A stretch of DNA of 64,000 bases from Candidatus Chloroploca mongolica (GTDB lineage: Bacteria > Chloroflexota > Chloroflexia > Chloroflexales > Chloroflexaceae). The position numbers and the translations under genes were made by a program. Positions 43,974 to 52,358 of this stretch are shown here, one piece after another. The notes under the pieces were generated by a model. That model worked only from the letters and a program-made list of their open reading frames with translations. It was not told the origin of the DNA and made no database searches. Position 1 is the stretch's first letter, and each line of letters opens with the position of its first letter. The stretch is taken from the NCBI RefSeq assembly GCF_004762035.2, contig NZ_SIJK02000022.1, positions 1-64,000 of the forward strand. The letters are read 5' to 3'.

Positions 43974-44681
43974 ATGGTGTTTTTACGGAACTGGGATCTC
44001 TTCCGCAAACGCGAACGACCAGCTGTGTTACAGGCGTATGAAGCAGGGCCATGGCCTGATCCTCGTTCGCACTGGCGCGATGCGAGTTATGTGGTGCTTG
44101 ATGTTGAGACGAGTGGTCTCGATCCGCGACGTGATGTCTTGTTGGCGATTGGTCTGGTCGGCATTGAAGGGGGCCGTATTCGTCTGGATACGTGCTGGCG
44201 CACGTTGGTTCGTCCGCCTGAAGGCTTTCTCGTTGATGCTAGTTCGATTCGGATTCATAACCTGACCCGTGCGGAAGTGGCCGAGGCTCCGACATTTGAC
44301 GCAGTGTTGCCCTCCCTGATTGATCACCTGGCCCGGCGCATCTTGGTGGTCCATGTGTCCCAGGTTGATGTTGGCTTTTTGAATCGAGCCTTGCGCACTA
44401 ACTATGGAGGACGGCTAGCCGGGCCGATCATTGATACGGCGCGTCTGGCGATGCGCCTCCATGATCGGGCACAGATTCTCGGCGAAATTGCCCACGAGCA
44501 ACCTGCCCCGACGATTCAGTTGCGTGCGCTTGCCACCAGTATGGGCTTGCCGGTATACGGTGAGCACGATGCATTGAATGATGCCCTGACGACGGCGCAA
44601 CTCTTTCTTGCCCAGGCGACACGCCTTGATCCCAAAGGCAATCTTTCCATTAAGAGTCTGCTGCGTAGCGGCGGGGTGTAG
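43974..44681 (+). CDS. DnaQ-like 3-prime to 5-prime exonuclease
   Basis: A 235-aa DEDDh-type protein: Asp and Glu in LDVETSGL, Asp in HVSQVDVGFL and the HDALNDA motif (His and last Asp). All four metal ligands and the general-base His are present, though HNAxFD has become HVSQVD. It is related to the epsilon subunit of DNA polymerase III, but this type, encoded after a DUF294 protein, is more likely a stand-alone nuclease. The preceding G run serves as ribosome site. Confidence 0.9.
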   Translation: MVFLRNWDLFRKRERPAVLQAYEAGPWPDPRSHWRDASYVVLDVETSGLDPRRDVLLAIGLVGIEGGRIRLDTCWRTLVRPPEGFLVDASSIRIHNLTRAEVAEAPTFDAVLPSLIDHLARRILVVHVSQVDVGFLNRALRTNYGGRLAGPIIDTARLAMRLHDRAQILGEIAHEQPAPTIQLRALATSMGLPVYGEHDALNDALTTAQLFLAQATRLDPKGNLSIKSLLRSGGV

Positions 44682-44684
44682 ACA

Positions 44685-45626
44685 CTAACTCAGGGCAAGC
44701 ACACCATTGGGCGCATAGGGTACCAGTGCTTGCAAGCCAGGGTCAGTCAGGTTGAGCCGCACGGGTTGGGGCGAGAGTAGCATGGGCAAGCCGAGGGCGC
44801 GCACCCATGCTTCGTCGTTCGCTGCTTCAGGCGGGCGCGGGCCTGCCCGATCAGTGATGAAGGCGAGCTCGCAGCGGTCAAAGGGTAGCCCACGACGCAC
44901 CAGGTCACTGGTTGCTAGCCCAAGGATAACGACCTCAGCCGATGGGTCGGCCAGCAAGCGACGGGCCTTGTCAAAGGTGGCCGCAGCATGGCTCACCACA
45001 TGTCGAGCCATGGACTGATATGCGGTGACCAGGTGGCTCACTGTTGCGGCGCGTTGCTCTTCGCCGGTGACCGCGATCACAGTCACGACACCAAGGTCAT
45101 CCCAGGGTACCGGGGGCGGATTTCCCCCAGATCCAGCCAACTGTTCGGGATCAATGTGCCAACCTTTTGCGCCATAGCCGATCTGCAGGGAGCCATCCTC
45201 GCGCATGAAGGTTGGCAAGCCTCGCTGGTACGCTTCGGCCATCAACTGGAGGATCGCCACAGGGAGTGCTTCGCGCCGTCGCCGGGCCTGCAAGGTGTAG
45301 AGGGGGGCGTTGCGATCCCATTCCTCATCCCCCAGGGCTTCGTGGTTCATGCCGGTGACGACATAGGCGCAGAGCGCGGCACCGATGCCGGGCATGGCGG
45401 TATCAAAGGTTGCCGTCATCAGCACCCCCTCGGCGTTGGTTTCGGTAATGACGTCGAGATTAGCGAGCACCAGGCCAATAAACTGCGCCGCATCTTTGAT
45501 GGCGGTACGCATGCGGTTGCCACGATGGTGATCCGAGCGCACCAGCAGCATCACCCCCGGTGAGGGCGAAAGAATGTTGGGCCCATCGTAGGCCACGAGT
45601 TGAATGATTTCAATTGGTGAAGTCAT
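44685..45626 (-). CDS. Degenerate cyanophycin synthetase/Mur-ligase-like protein
   Basis: A 313-aa protein. The start IQLVAYDGPNILSP resembles the N-terminal domain of cyanophycin synthetase (RGPNxWS), residues 143-157 (GSLQIGYGAKGWHID) match its linker before the ATP-grasp part, and residues 180-200 (VIAVTGEEQRAATVSHL) align with the Mur-ligase P-loop VIAVTGTNGKTTT but lack the GK(T) core. The ATP-grasp domain is missing. It therefore appears to be a compact, possibly inactive descendant. Convergent with the exonuclease gene. Confidence 0.6.
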   Translation of the reverse strand: MTSPIEIIQLVAYDGPNILSPSPGVMLLVRSDHHRGNRMRTAIKDAAQFIGLVLANLDVITETNAEGVLMTATFDTAMPGIGAALCAYVVTGMNHEALGDEEWDRNAPLYTLQARRRREALPVAILQLMAEAYQRGLPTFMREDGSLQIGYGAKGWHIDPEQLAGSGGNPPPVPWDDLGVVTVIAVTGEEQRAATVSHLVTAYQSMARHVVSHAAATFDKARRLLADPSAEVVILGLATSDLVRRGLPFDRCELAFITDRAGPRPPEAANDEAWVRALGLPMLLSPQPVRLNLTDPGLQALVPYAPNGVLALS

Positions 45627-45673
45627 AGCAGTATGGTATCATTTTTTCGCATTCCTGGAAAATCGGAGCCAGC

Positions 45674-46378
45674 ATGAACGACTATGCCGTGTTGCACGAG
45701 CCATATGCCGAGCTTTTACGGGTGGCTTTGCGCCAGGCCAGCCCTGAGGGGGCCGTCGTTGCCCTTGATCTTGCTGCTGGTGATGGGCATAAAACGGCGT
45801 GGCTTGCGGCCATTGGCCAACCCGGTGCTTGGGTGCTGGCGCTTGATCATGATCGCACGCAGATCGCCTGTCGCAAGAGTTCAGGCGTGGCCTATCTCGT
45901 TGCCGATGCTCACCGTCTTCCGCTTGGCACGGCGCAGGTTGATCTGATCTGGTGTATCGCGGCGTTACACCTCTTTGCTGATCGAGCAGGTGTGTTGGAC
46001 GAGATCCAGCGCACGCTGCGACCTGGAGGAACGGTCGTTCTTGCGGTGGCTGGCGACTACTGGGTTCGGCGACGCACCTGGCCTGCCGGATCGGTGCCGA
46101 CAGACAGGCACCCACCGCCCCCGGCCGACGATCTGGGCGGCACGCTGCGGTGTACACTGGAAACGAGTGGCTTTGCCGATGTGCAGATTGCGGCCTACCT
46201 GCTCGAGGCAGCGGGACAGGCCGTAGAGTTTGCCTGGATGCCGCTGGTGGATGCTGGCACTGTTCAGTTGAAGACCGCGTCAGGGGCAACCGGGGTACCT
46301 GGCTTGCCGGTCAACATTGGTGAACCGGAAATAGCCTCCATCTTGCTGATCGTCTCGGGGCGCAAGCGCGTTGGGTAA
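45674..46378 (+). CDS. SAM-dependent methyltransferase
   Basis: A 234-aa class I methyltransferase: ALDLAAGDGHKTAWLA is the SAM-binding loop, VLALDHD the acidic second motif, DLIWCIAALHLFAD and TLRPGGTVVLAV the later ones. UbiE/Mlr-like; substrate unknown. GGAG lies before the ATG. Divergent from the Mur-like gene with 47 bases between, and followed by a gene 14 bases downstream. Confidence 0.85.
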   Translation: MNDYAVLHEPYAELLRVALRQASPEGAVVALDLAAGDGHKTAWLAAIGQPGAWVLALDHDRTQIACRKSSGVAYLVADAHRLPLGTAQVDLIWCIAALHLFADRAGVLDEIQRTLRPGGTVVLAVAGDYWVRRRTWPAGSVPTDRHPPPPADDLGGTLRCTLETSGFADVQIAAYLLEAAGQAVEFAWMPLVDAGTVQLKTASGATGVPGLPVNIGEPEIASILLIVSGRKRVG

Positions 46379-46392
46379 GGAGAGCGGAGCGT

Positions 46393-46872
46393 ATGGCAGA
46401 GCATACAAATGAGGCAGGGATTGTCTGGTACGAAGGGCTTGGCTTTGATATCGGGGCGCGGGTCGAGATTACCGACAGCCGTGAGATCCCGATCAGCGGG
46501 GTCACGACGGGAAGTGTGGTTGGGTTTGATGCAAGTGGGCCACGGCCAGGCGAGGATTTCATTCGTGTGCTTGTGCAACCTGACGGGCCAACGGCAATGA
46601 TTATCGCGCTGCCCCCGTCAGCGCTGATCCCCGAGGGTGGAGGTGATTTGGTCGGCCTCGCTCGCACTGTCCTCACCGGGCTCGAACAATCCATGCGCCC
46701 CGAACAGTTCACGATCCTGCTCACCTGGTTGACCAGTGAGCAAGCACGGGCTATGGCCCAGGATCCTACGATTCGGCTACAGCGCATCCGCAGCGGGAGT
46801 GTTTTTATTCCGGGGCTCGTCTTGCCTGAGGTCATCGAGTTGGCGGCAGAGCGCCTGAGGGCGCGGGTTTAA
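46393..46872 (+). CDS. Conserved-looking protein of unknown function
   Basis: 159 aa with AAGGAG before the ATG. The first half is beta-rich (GARVEITDSREIPISGVTTGSV...) and may be an SH3-like barrel; the second half is helical (LARTVLTGLEQSMRPEQFTILLTW). No membrane segments, no Cys. It is closely spaced after the methyltransferase gene and presumably co-transcribed. No family recognised. Confidence 0.65.
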   Translation: MAEHTNEAGIVWYEGLGFDIGARVEITDSREIPISGVTTGSVVGFDASGPRPGEDFIRVLVQPDGPTAMIIALPPSALIPEGGGDLVGLARTVLTGLEQSMRPEQFTILLTWLTSEQARAMAQDPTIRLQRIRSGSVFIPGLVLPEVIELAAERLRARV

Positions 46873-46875
46873 CGC

Positions 46876-47000
46876 CAATACGTTGCAAATAAGGCGGTTC
46901 TTTTGACGCAAAGGCGCAAAGGCGCAAAGGTTTTCGTGTAGGTGAGCGAACCCTTCGCGCCTTCGCGTGAGCTTATGTGCAAGGTGTTGGGTTTAACGCA
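46876..47000. mobile_element. MITE-like palindromic element, CAAATAAG type
   Basis: Ends CCAATACGTTGCAAATAAG and CTTATGTGCAAGGTGTTGG are imperfect inverted repeats. Inside are GACGCAAAGGCGCAAAGG and CCTTCGCGCCTTCGCGTGA. Closely similar in layout and sequence to 57847-57955. Confidence 0.7.
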
Positions 47001-47028
47001 GCGGCGCAGCGCGGCGGGTTTGCTCTGG

Positions 47029-47244
47029 AAGGGCGGTTGCATCTTCCGTGTATGCACCCGCAAGGGCACCCGCAAGGGGTGCCCGTACACCGGATTCGGC
47101 CCCCGGCCCTCCCGGCCCTGTAGGGGCACCCCTTGCGGGTGCCCCTACAGGGCCGGGGATCCCCGTTTGCGCCTCTGGTTGCATGCACAGGCTGCCACAT
47201 AGAGCATATGTTTGTGTCCGGTTTCGTATGATGCAATCGCCCTG
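47029..47244. mobile_element. Second full copy of the CAGGGCGATTGCATC element, inverted
   Basis: Left end AGGGCGGTTGCATC, right end GATGCAATCGCCCTG. Orientation is opposite to 23541-23747, as shown by the order of GTATGCACCC and CCGGTTTCGTATGATGC. No clean target duplication is seen, so the copy is older or rearranged. Confidence 0.75.
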
Positions 47245-47331
47245 GCACGCTTTGGTCGCGAGCCTTGACGATGGACAGTGAATCGGTTAGGCTGTCTAGT
47301 AGTATATCGAAAGGGGTAGCCAGACCGATTT

Positions 47332-48432
47332 ATGAGTATAGTGACGCTTAGCTTATTTGCGATAGGCTTTATTTTATTGCTAGCCGGTGCAGAACTGTTA
47401 GTACGGGGGGCCTCACATATTGCCGCTGTCTTTGGAATTTCGCCCCTGGTGATCGGGTTGACCGTGGTCTCGTTTGGCACGAGTGCCCCGGAACTGGCGG
47501 TGAGCTTTCGATCATCAATGGAGGGGCAGTCGGCCATTGCGCTGGGCAATGTAGTTGGCAGCAATATTTTCAATGTGCTCTTCATTCTCGGCCTTTCGGC
47601 GATCATTGTGCCGCTGGCAGTTGATCGACAGTTGATTCGGCTTGATGTTCCACTGATGATCGGCATATCGCTGGTGATGTTTGTGATGGCGTTTGATCGG
47701 CATATTGGGCGCATTGATGGATTGATCATGGTGACTGCGCTGGTTGCCTATCTCAGCTTTTTGATCTATCAGAGTCGCTGCGATCATGAAGCAGAGGAAA
47801 AACGTAAGGCACTTGAACACCACGTCCTGCCTGAGAAGCCACGACAACTGGTGCTGCATATCTTCTTTGCCGTTGCCGGTCTGGGGTTGCTTGCGCTTGG
47901 GGCGCAGTGGCTGGTCGATGGGGCCGTGGCAATTGCGCGCTTTTTCGGTTTGAGCGAGTTGATTATTGGGTTGACGATCATTGCGGTTGGTACCTCGCTG
48001 CCCGAAGTTGCTGCCTCGCTTGTGGCGGCTGTGCGGGGTCAACGCGATATCGCGGTGGGCAATGTGATTGGCAGCAATATCTTCAATATTCTTGCGATTC
48101 TGGGTTTGACCGGTTTGCTGATCCCCAATGGAGTGAATATTCCTGTTGAGGCCTTGCGGTTTGATCTTCCGGTCATGATCCTTGTGTCATTCGCGTGTCT
48201 GCCCATCCTCTTTACCGGTTATACTATTTCGCGTGGTGAAGGGGTGCTCCTGTTTGGCTATTATCTGGCCTATACAGGCTTTTTGATTTTGAATGCGATG
48301 CAGCACAACATTCTGGCTCTCTTTAGCTCGGTGCTTGGTTTTGTAATTTTGCCCATCACGCTCGTTGGCATGCTGGTATTCTTTGTCAGGGCGCTACGAC
48401 GCCAGGGTTCTCCGTGGATGTTGCAGCGGTGA
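47332..48432 (+). CDS. Sodium/calcium exchanger (CaCA family)
   Basis: A 366-aa membrane protein with about ten helices in two inverted halves. The alpha repeats carry GTSAPELAVSF and GTSLPEVAASL, each followed by GNVVGSNIFN / GNVIGSNIFN, the cation site. Typical YrbG-like K+-dependent Na+/Ca2+ exchanger length. A charged cytoplasmic loop separates the halves. The next gene starts three bases after its stop. Confidence 0.93.
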   Translation: MSIVTLSLFAIGFILLLAGAELLVRGASHIAAVFGISPLVIGLTVVSFGTSAPELAVSFRSSMEGQSAIALGNVVGSNIFNVLFILGLSAIIVPLAVDRQLIRLDVPLMIGISLVMFVMAFDRHIGRIDGLIMVTALVAYLSFLIYQSRCDHEAEEKRKALEHHVLPEKPRQLVLHIFFAVAGLGLLALGAQWLVDGAVAIARFFGLSELIIGLTIIAVGTSLPEVAASLVAAVRGQRDIAVGNVIGSNIFNILAILGLTGLLIPNGVNIPVEALRFDLPVMILVSFACLPILFTGYTISRGEGVLLFGYYLAYTGFLILNAMQHNILALFSSVLGFVILPITLVGMLVFFVRALRRQGSPWMLQR

Positions 48433-48435
48433 ATA

Positions 48436-51300
48436 ATGCTACAGCTAACCCTTGATCACCCCCATACGCCGCTGGCGTGTGCCCGCATCTTAACGATCAG
48501 TGCGCGTGCTCCGCAACGTGGGCTTGCGCTGGCGCAAAGGGCCTGGCACGCTGCGGCTGGTGGTACACCCGAAGCGCAGGCCCACGCGGCGATGACGCTT
48601 GGGATTGCGCTGTTGCGCTCTGATCAGATCCACCAGGCGTTGGCGATGCTTGAGGTCGCCCGAGAAGGCTGTGCAACGCTCGGTTTATCTATTGCTGGAC
48701 TCTATGTCCAGCGCGCACGGATTCAGGCGTTGCGGATGCTTGAGCAGATCGCCGATCCGCTGGCCGCTGTGCGTGAACTGGCTCAGGCGTTTGCAGCGGT
48801 TGGTCTGCATGACGAAGTGCTCCGCACGCGCATGGATGAGGTTGCGCTGCTGAATCTGCGCGGGCATCAGTCAGAGGCCCTGGCCCTCGCTGAGGAGCTC
48901 CAGCCTACCCTGGAGGACCTAGGCACCCTGGCTGATCATGCACGTCTTGCGCGCTCGTGTGGGATCGCTCTCTCAAATATCAGTCGGCTCGATGACGCTC
49001 TTGATGCCTTTGCGCGGGCACGGGCCTGGTTTGCGGCGTTCGGGTACGGGTTTGATGTGGCGATTACGCGTGCTGAGGCGACGATGATTGCGTTGCGTCG
49101 TGAAGATATGGCCGGATGCATTGATGAGTTGTATGCATTGACCAGAATCTTTGCCCGCTACGGCAGTGAGCAGAATATCGGGTATTGCGAAAAGCGGATT
49201 GGCATCGCGGCCAATGGTCTGGGCCGTTATGATGAGGGCATTGCCGCTTTCAGTCAGGCGCGCGTCCGTTTTCAGGCCCTTGGACGGGCGTCGCATGTTG
49301 CGGAATGCGACCTGAATCTTGGCAATAGTGCCTATTACAGTGGCCTCTTCGAGCTTGCCCTCGCCTCGTATCGGCGTGCCGAAGCAAGCTTCGAACACCT
49401 TGGTTTGCGGCCCCTCGCGATCTTGAGTAGACGCAATCAGGCCCTGGCCCTGCGGCTGCTGCAACGTCCGCACGAGAGCCTGGCGTTGCTTGAGCCAGTG
49501 GCCGAGGAATTACAGCAATTGGGCAATCGGCTTGAGTATGGCGAGGTGTTGCAAGCGCAAGCCTATGCCCTTGATGATCTGGGGGCGGGCGAGGCGGCGC
49601 TGGAACGGTTTCGGCAAGCTGAAACGATCGTGCGCCGCGAAGGCAATCTGCCTGCTGCTGCCGAGAGTATGATCGAACAGGGCTGGATACAGCTGCGCGC
49701 CGGTGATGCCGCCGTCGCCCGTGAGCTCTTTGAGGCAGCCTTGCCTCACCTTGAGGGTCGGCTGAACCATCGCTGGCGGGCGCTGTATGGGTTTGGGCGT
49801 TGCGTAGAGGTAATGGGCGATCGCACAGCGGCCCTGGGCCACTATCGCGCCGCCGTGCGCCTTATTGCCGACCTGCGGCGGCGTCTGGCGAGCGAGCACG
49901 CATCGAGCGGCATCTTTCAGATGGCAATGGATCTCTTCAACGCTGCACTGCGCCTTGCCCAGGAGCTCGATGATCCACAGGCCGTGCTTGAACTGGCCGA
50001 CTCGCAGCGGGCGCTGGCCTTGCGTCGCCAGATGAACAGTTCGCAGGTATGGGTGCCGCAGGAGCTTCAGGGTGAACTGGTGAGCAATAGTGCCACGCTT
50101 CGTGAGGCACTTCATCAGAAGATGACCGGAGCCGCGCTTGATGCAGCATTGGATGGCTATGTTGACCTCTTGTTGCGGGCACGTCATCAGGTTCCCCTGC
50201 CCCAACCACCCGAAGTGACGCCGGATCTTGAGGAATTACGTGCAGCGTGGTCGGTGGCGTATCCGGAAGGATGGATGGCGCTCTTTTACCTTGAGGTTGC
50301 AAGTGGCCTGCTTGCCGTGGTTGTGACACTTGATCGGCTCGCACTCTACCCGATTGCTGATGACCAGACCCTCCGGCAGGCGCTCCAACGGGCCACGCAA
50401 CCAGCGCGCCGCATGATGACGTATGGAGGTCTTGGCGATCCTGCGACATGCTGGGCTACCCTGGAGACGTTGGGTGAGCGGTTGATTCCTCGCGAGGTCT
50501 GGAGCGTGCTGGAACCAGCGCAACGCCTGCTGATCGTCCCAGCCGGGATGCTCCACGCGATCCCCTGGGCCACCTTGCGCATGGAGGGACGCTGGCTGGT
50601 CGAATATGCGACGATCCAGATCTTGCCAGCTCTTGGCACCTGGTCAACGCTCTATCGACGGCAGGCCGCGCACCGTGCTGGCTTGCTGGTAGGCGTGAGT
50701 GAGTTTGGCGAGCGTGCCAAAGCCTTGCCGGGAGTGGGGCTGACGCTCGATCTGGTGGCCGAGCGCTGGCAAGGCCCGACCGAGCGCTGGGAGAATGAGG
50801 CGGCTACCCGCGAACACCTGTTGCGTGCCGCCGCCGAGGGTACGTTGCGACAGTTTGGCCTGATCCACTTTGCCATGCACGGACAGGTTTATGCGAGCAA
50901 AGGCTTGCTAGCGCATCTCAAGTTATGGGACGCCGATTTGCAAGCTGACGAAGCGATGCGGCTGCAACTGGATGGAGCGCTGGTGGTGCTTTCGGCGTGT
51001 GAAACCATGGTGAGCGAAGTCTTGCCTGGCGAAGAAGTCTTGAACCTGGGACGCGCCTTTCTGGCGAGCGGCGCACGCGACGTCATCGCGAGTCTCTGGC
51101 AGCTCTATGATCGAGCCTTGCCCGAGATGTTACCGCCGCTCTACGACCGCCTCAGCCAGGGTACCGATGCACCGACAGCCCTGGCGGCGAGTCAGCGTAC
51201 CCTGATCCAACGTGCCCGTACCATTGCCAGCGATGATCCTGATGCCATCCTCGTTTCACCCCTTGTCTGGGGGAGCCTGACCGCCATGGGCGGAGGGTAG
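48436..51300 (+). CDS. CHAT-domain protease-like protein with TPR array
   Basis: A 954-aa soluble protein. Residues 40-520 are tetratricopeptide-like repeats. The C-terminal ~330 residues form a CHAT domain, a caspase-fold peptidase domain, with the catalytic pair H815 (FAMHG) and C855 (LSACET) and the GEEVLNLGRAFLASGARDVIASLW block. CHAT-TPR proteins are common in multicellular and filamentous bacteria; one type (TPR-CHAT) is the Cas-linked Craspase, others partner toxic effectors. Substrates here are unknown. It follows the exchanger gene closely but has no obvious functional tie. Confidence 0.92.
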   Translation: MLQLTLDHPHTPLACARILTISARAPQRGLALAQRAWHAAAGGTPEAQAHAAMTLGIALLRSDQIHQALAMLEVAREGCATLGLSIAGLYVQRARIQALRMLEQIADPLAAVRELAQAFAAVGLHDEVLRTRMDEVALLNLRGHQSEALALAEELQPTLEDLGTLADHARLARSCGIALSNISRLDDALDAFARARAWFAAFGYGFDVAITRAEATMIALRREDMAGCIDELYALTRIFARYGSEQNIGYCEKRIGIAANGLGRYDEGIAAFSQARVRFQALGRASHVAECDLNLGNSAYYSGLFELALASYRRAEASFEHLGLRPLAILSRRNQALALRLLQRPHESLALLEPVAEELQQLGNRLEYGEVLQAQAYALDDLGAGEAALERFRQAETIVRREGNLPAAAESMIEQGWIQLRAGDAAVARELFEAALPHLEGRLNHRWRALYGFGRCVEVMGDRTAALGHYRAAVRLIADLRRRLASEHASSGIFQMAMDLFNAALRLAQELDDPQAVLELADSQRALALRRQMNSSQVWVPQELQGELVSNSATLREALHQKMTGAALDAALDGYVDLLLRARHQVPLPQPPEVTPDLEELRAAWSVAYPEGWMALFYLEVASGLLAVVVTLDRLALYPIADDQTLRQALQRATQPARRMMTYGGLGDPATCWATLETLGERLIPREVWSVLEPAQRLLIVPAGMLHAIPWATLRMEGRWLVEYATIQILPALGTWSTLYRRQAAHRAGLLVGVSEFGERAKALPGVGLTLDLVAERWQGPTERWENEAATREHLLRAAAEGTLRQFGLIHFAMHGQVYASKGLLAHLKLWDADLQADEAMRLQLDGALVVLSACETMVSEVLPGEEVLNLGRAFLASGARDVIASLWQLYDRALPEMLPPLYDRLSQGTDAPTALAASQRTLIQRARTIASDDPDAILVSPLVWGSLTAMGGG

Positions 51301-51302
51301 GG

Positions 51303-51349
51303 GTTTACGGTTCGATCGGCAAGCAAAGCTTGCCGATCGAACCGTAAAC
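51303..51349. terminator. 22-bp perfect hairpin after the CHAT gene
   Basis: Bases 51303-51324 and 51328-51349 are exactly complementary around an AAA loop. It begins 3 bases after the CHAT stop codon. No T tract, so termination efficiency is uncertain. Confidence 0.65.
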
Positions 51350-51360
51350 TATGGTATACT
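51330..51360 (+). promoter_or_regulatory. Possible promoter of rpsR
   Basis: TATACT (51355-51360) with TTGCCG (51330-51335) 19 bases upstream inside the preceding hairpin. Leader about 57 bases. Confidence 0.4.
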
Positions 51361-51423
51361 ATCAGGCAGTGTGTTCGTTTTCGGGCAGAAGCTCGTAGGT
51401 TCAGGTGAAGGAGTCAGAACGTT

Positions 51424-51684
51424 ATGACGTTCAAGAGTGGACGTGGATCTTCGGGGGGGCGTGTGCGGGGCCGTCGCCGCGAGTGTGAGTTTACCAAGCT
51501 TGGCATTGATCCCGATTACAAAGATATCAAGCGGTTGCAGAAGTATATTACAGCTCAGGGCAAAATTCTGCCCCGGCGCCGCACGGGTGTGACGGCCAAG
51601 ATGCAGCGTCGTTTGTCGGTTGCGATCAAGCGGGCGCGCCATCTGGCGCTGTTGCCTGCCGCACCGCAGCACACACGCGCATAG
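51424..51684 (+). CDS. rpsR: Ribosomal protein bS18
   Basis: An 86-aa basic protein with the bS18 core ([56 protein letters not shown] in pieces: [33 protein letters not shown]). A single Cys in RRRECEF remains of the zinc site of some homologues. AAGGAG before the ATG. It is alone, not in the usual rpsF-ssb-rpsR-rplI operon, which suggests either relocation or a second copy. Confidence 0.95.
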   Translation: MTFKSGRGSSGGRVRGRRRECEFTKLGIDPDYKDIKRLQKYITAQGKILPRRRTGVTAKMQRRLSVAIKRARHLALLPAAPQHTRA

Positions 51685-51696
51685 CGTACCTTTTGG

Positions 51697-51743
51697 GTTG
51701 GGCATCAAAAAAGCCAGCTAGGCTGGCTTTTTTGGTGCCCAAC
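51697..51743. terminator. Bidirectional terminator after rpsR
   Basis: GTTGGGCA-T-CAAAAAAGCCAGC and its complement (one mismatch) around TAG, with A6/T6 near the tip, between two convergent genes. Confidence 0.85.
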
Positions 51744-51756
51744 GCAAGTCTGAAGG

Positions 51757-52302
51757 TTAGATCAGAATCTCCAGGGCTGCCAAGCGTTCGCGGAGCAGGG
51801 TTTCGGCGTTGAGCAGGCGGATACGCGTGGTCAAGTAGGCATGATCGAGGGTCTGGCGGCGGATGATGCCAACGACATCTTCGTGATCATACTTGCCTTC
51901 GGCGGCACCACGATTGAGCAGCAGTTTGTGCGCGATAATGTCTTCAGGGCTGGCAACCGCGACCTGCGCCCCAAGCAGAGGCATTTGCCGCAGATGTTGC
52001 TGCATCGGCTGATCGAGTTGGAGCGGATGGATTTGTCCGCCCTGGCGCACGGTCAGATCGTCGACGAGCTTGATGCCACGCCAGAGGATGCGCTGACCAT
52101 CGAATTGCACGGCTTTGCCGTCGGCTTTGAGTAAGGCGACGACGGTGGGCAACTTGCCACGGGCGACCAGCAGATCGACATCCTGAATAGGCCGCCGTGG
52201 GCCATACAGATAGGCCGCTGCACCGCCAAAGACAGCCCACGGCATCCCGTTGGTTGTGAGGAGACGTTGGACAACAGCGAGATTCCCGGCAATGAGTGAC
52301 AT
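51757..52302 (-). CDS. Nucleotidyltransferase-fold protein
   Basis: About 181 aa. WAVFGGAAAYLYGPRRPIQDVDLLV gives the G-G...D-x-D signature (pieces GGAAAYLYG, QDVDLLV) of minimal nucleotidyltransferases of the DUF6036/AbiEii-like type, often in toxin-antitoxin or modification roles. The C-terminal half holds AHKLLLNR and a YDHEDV motif. No obvious partner gene is present. The start at 52302 has GGGAG upstream. Confidence 0.75.
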   Translation of the reverse strand: MSLIAGNLAVVQRLLTTNGMPWAVFGGAAAYLYGPRRPIQDVDLLVARGKLPTVVALLKADGKAVQFDGQRILWRGIKLVDDLTVRQGGQIHPLQLDQPMQQHLRQMPLLGAQVAVASPEDIIAHKLLLNRGAAEGKYDHEDVVGIIRRQTLDHAYLTTRIRLLNAETLLRERLAALEILI

Positions 52303-52358
52303 AGCAGACTCCCTGGGTTCTTGCGCAGTACCGCTGCCTTTAGGATAGCACACGGGTA

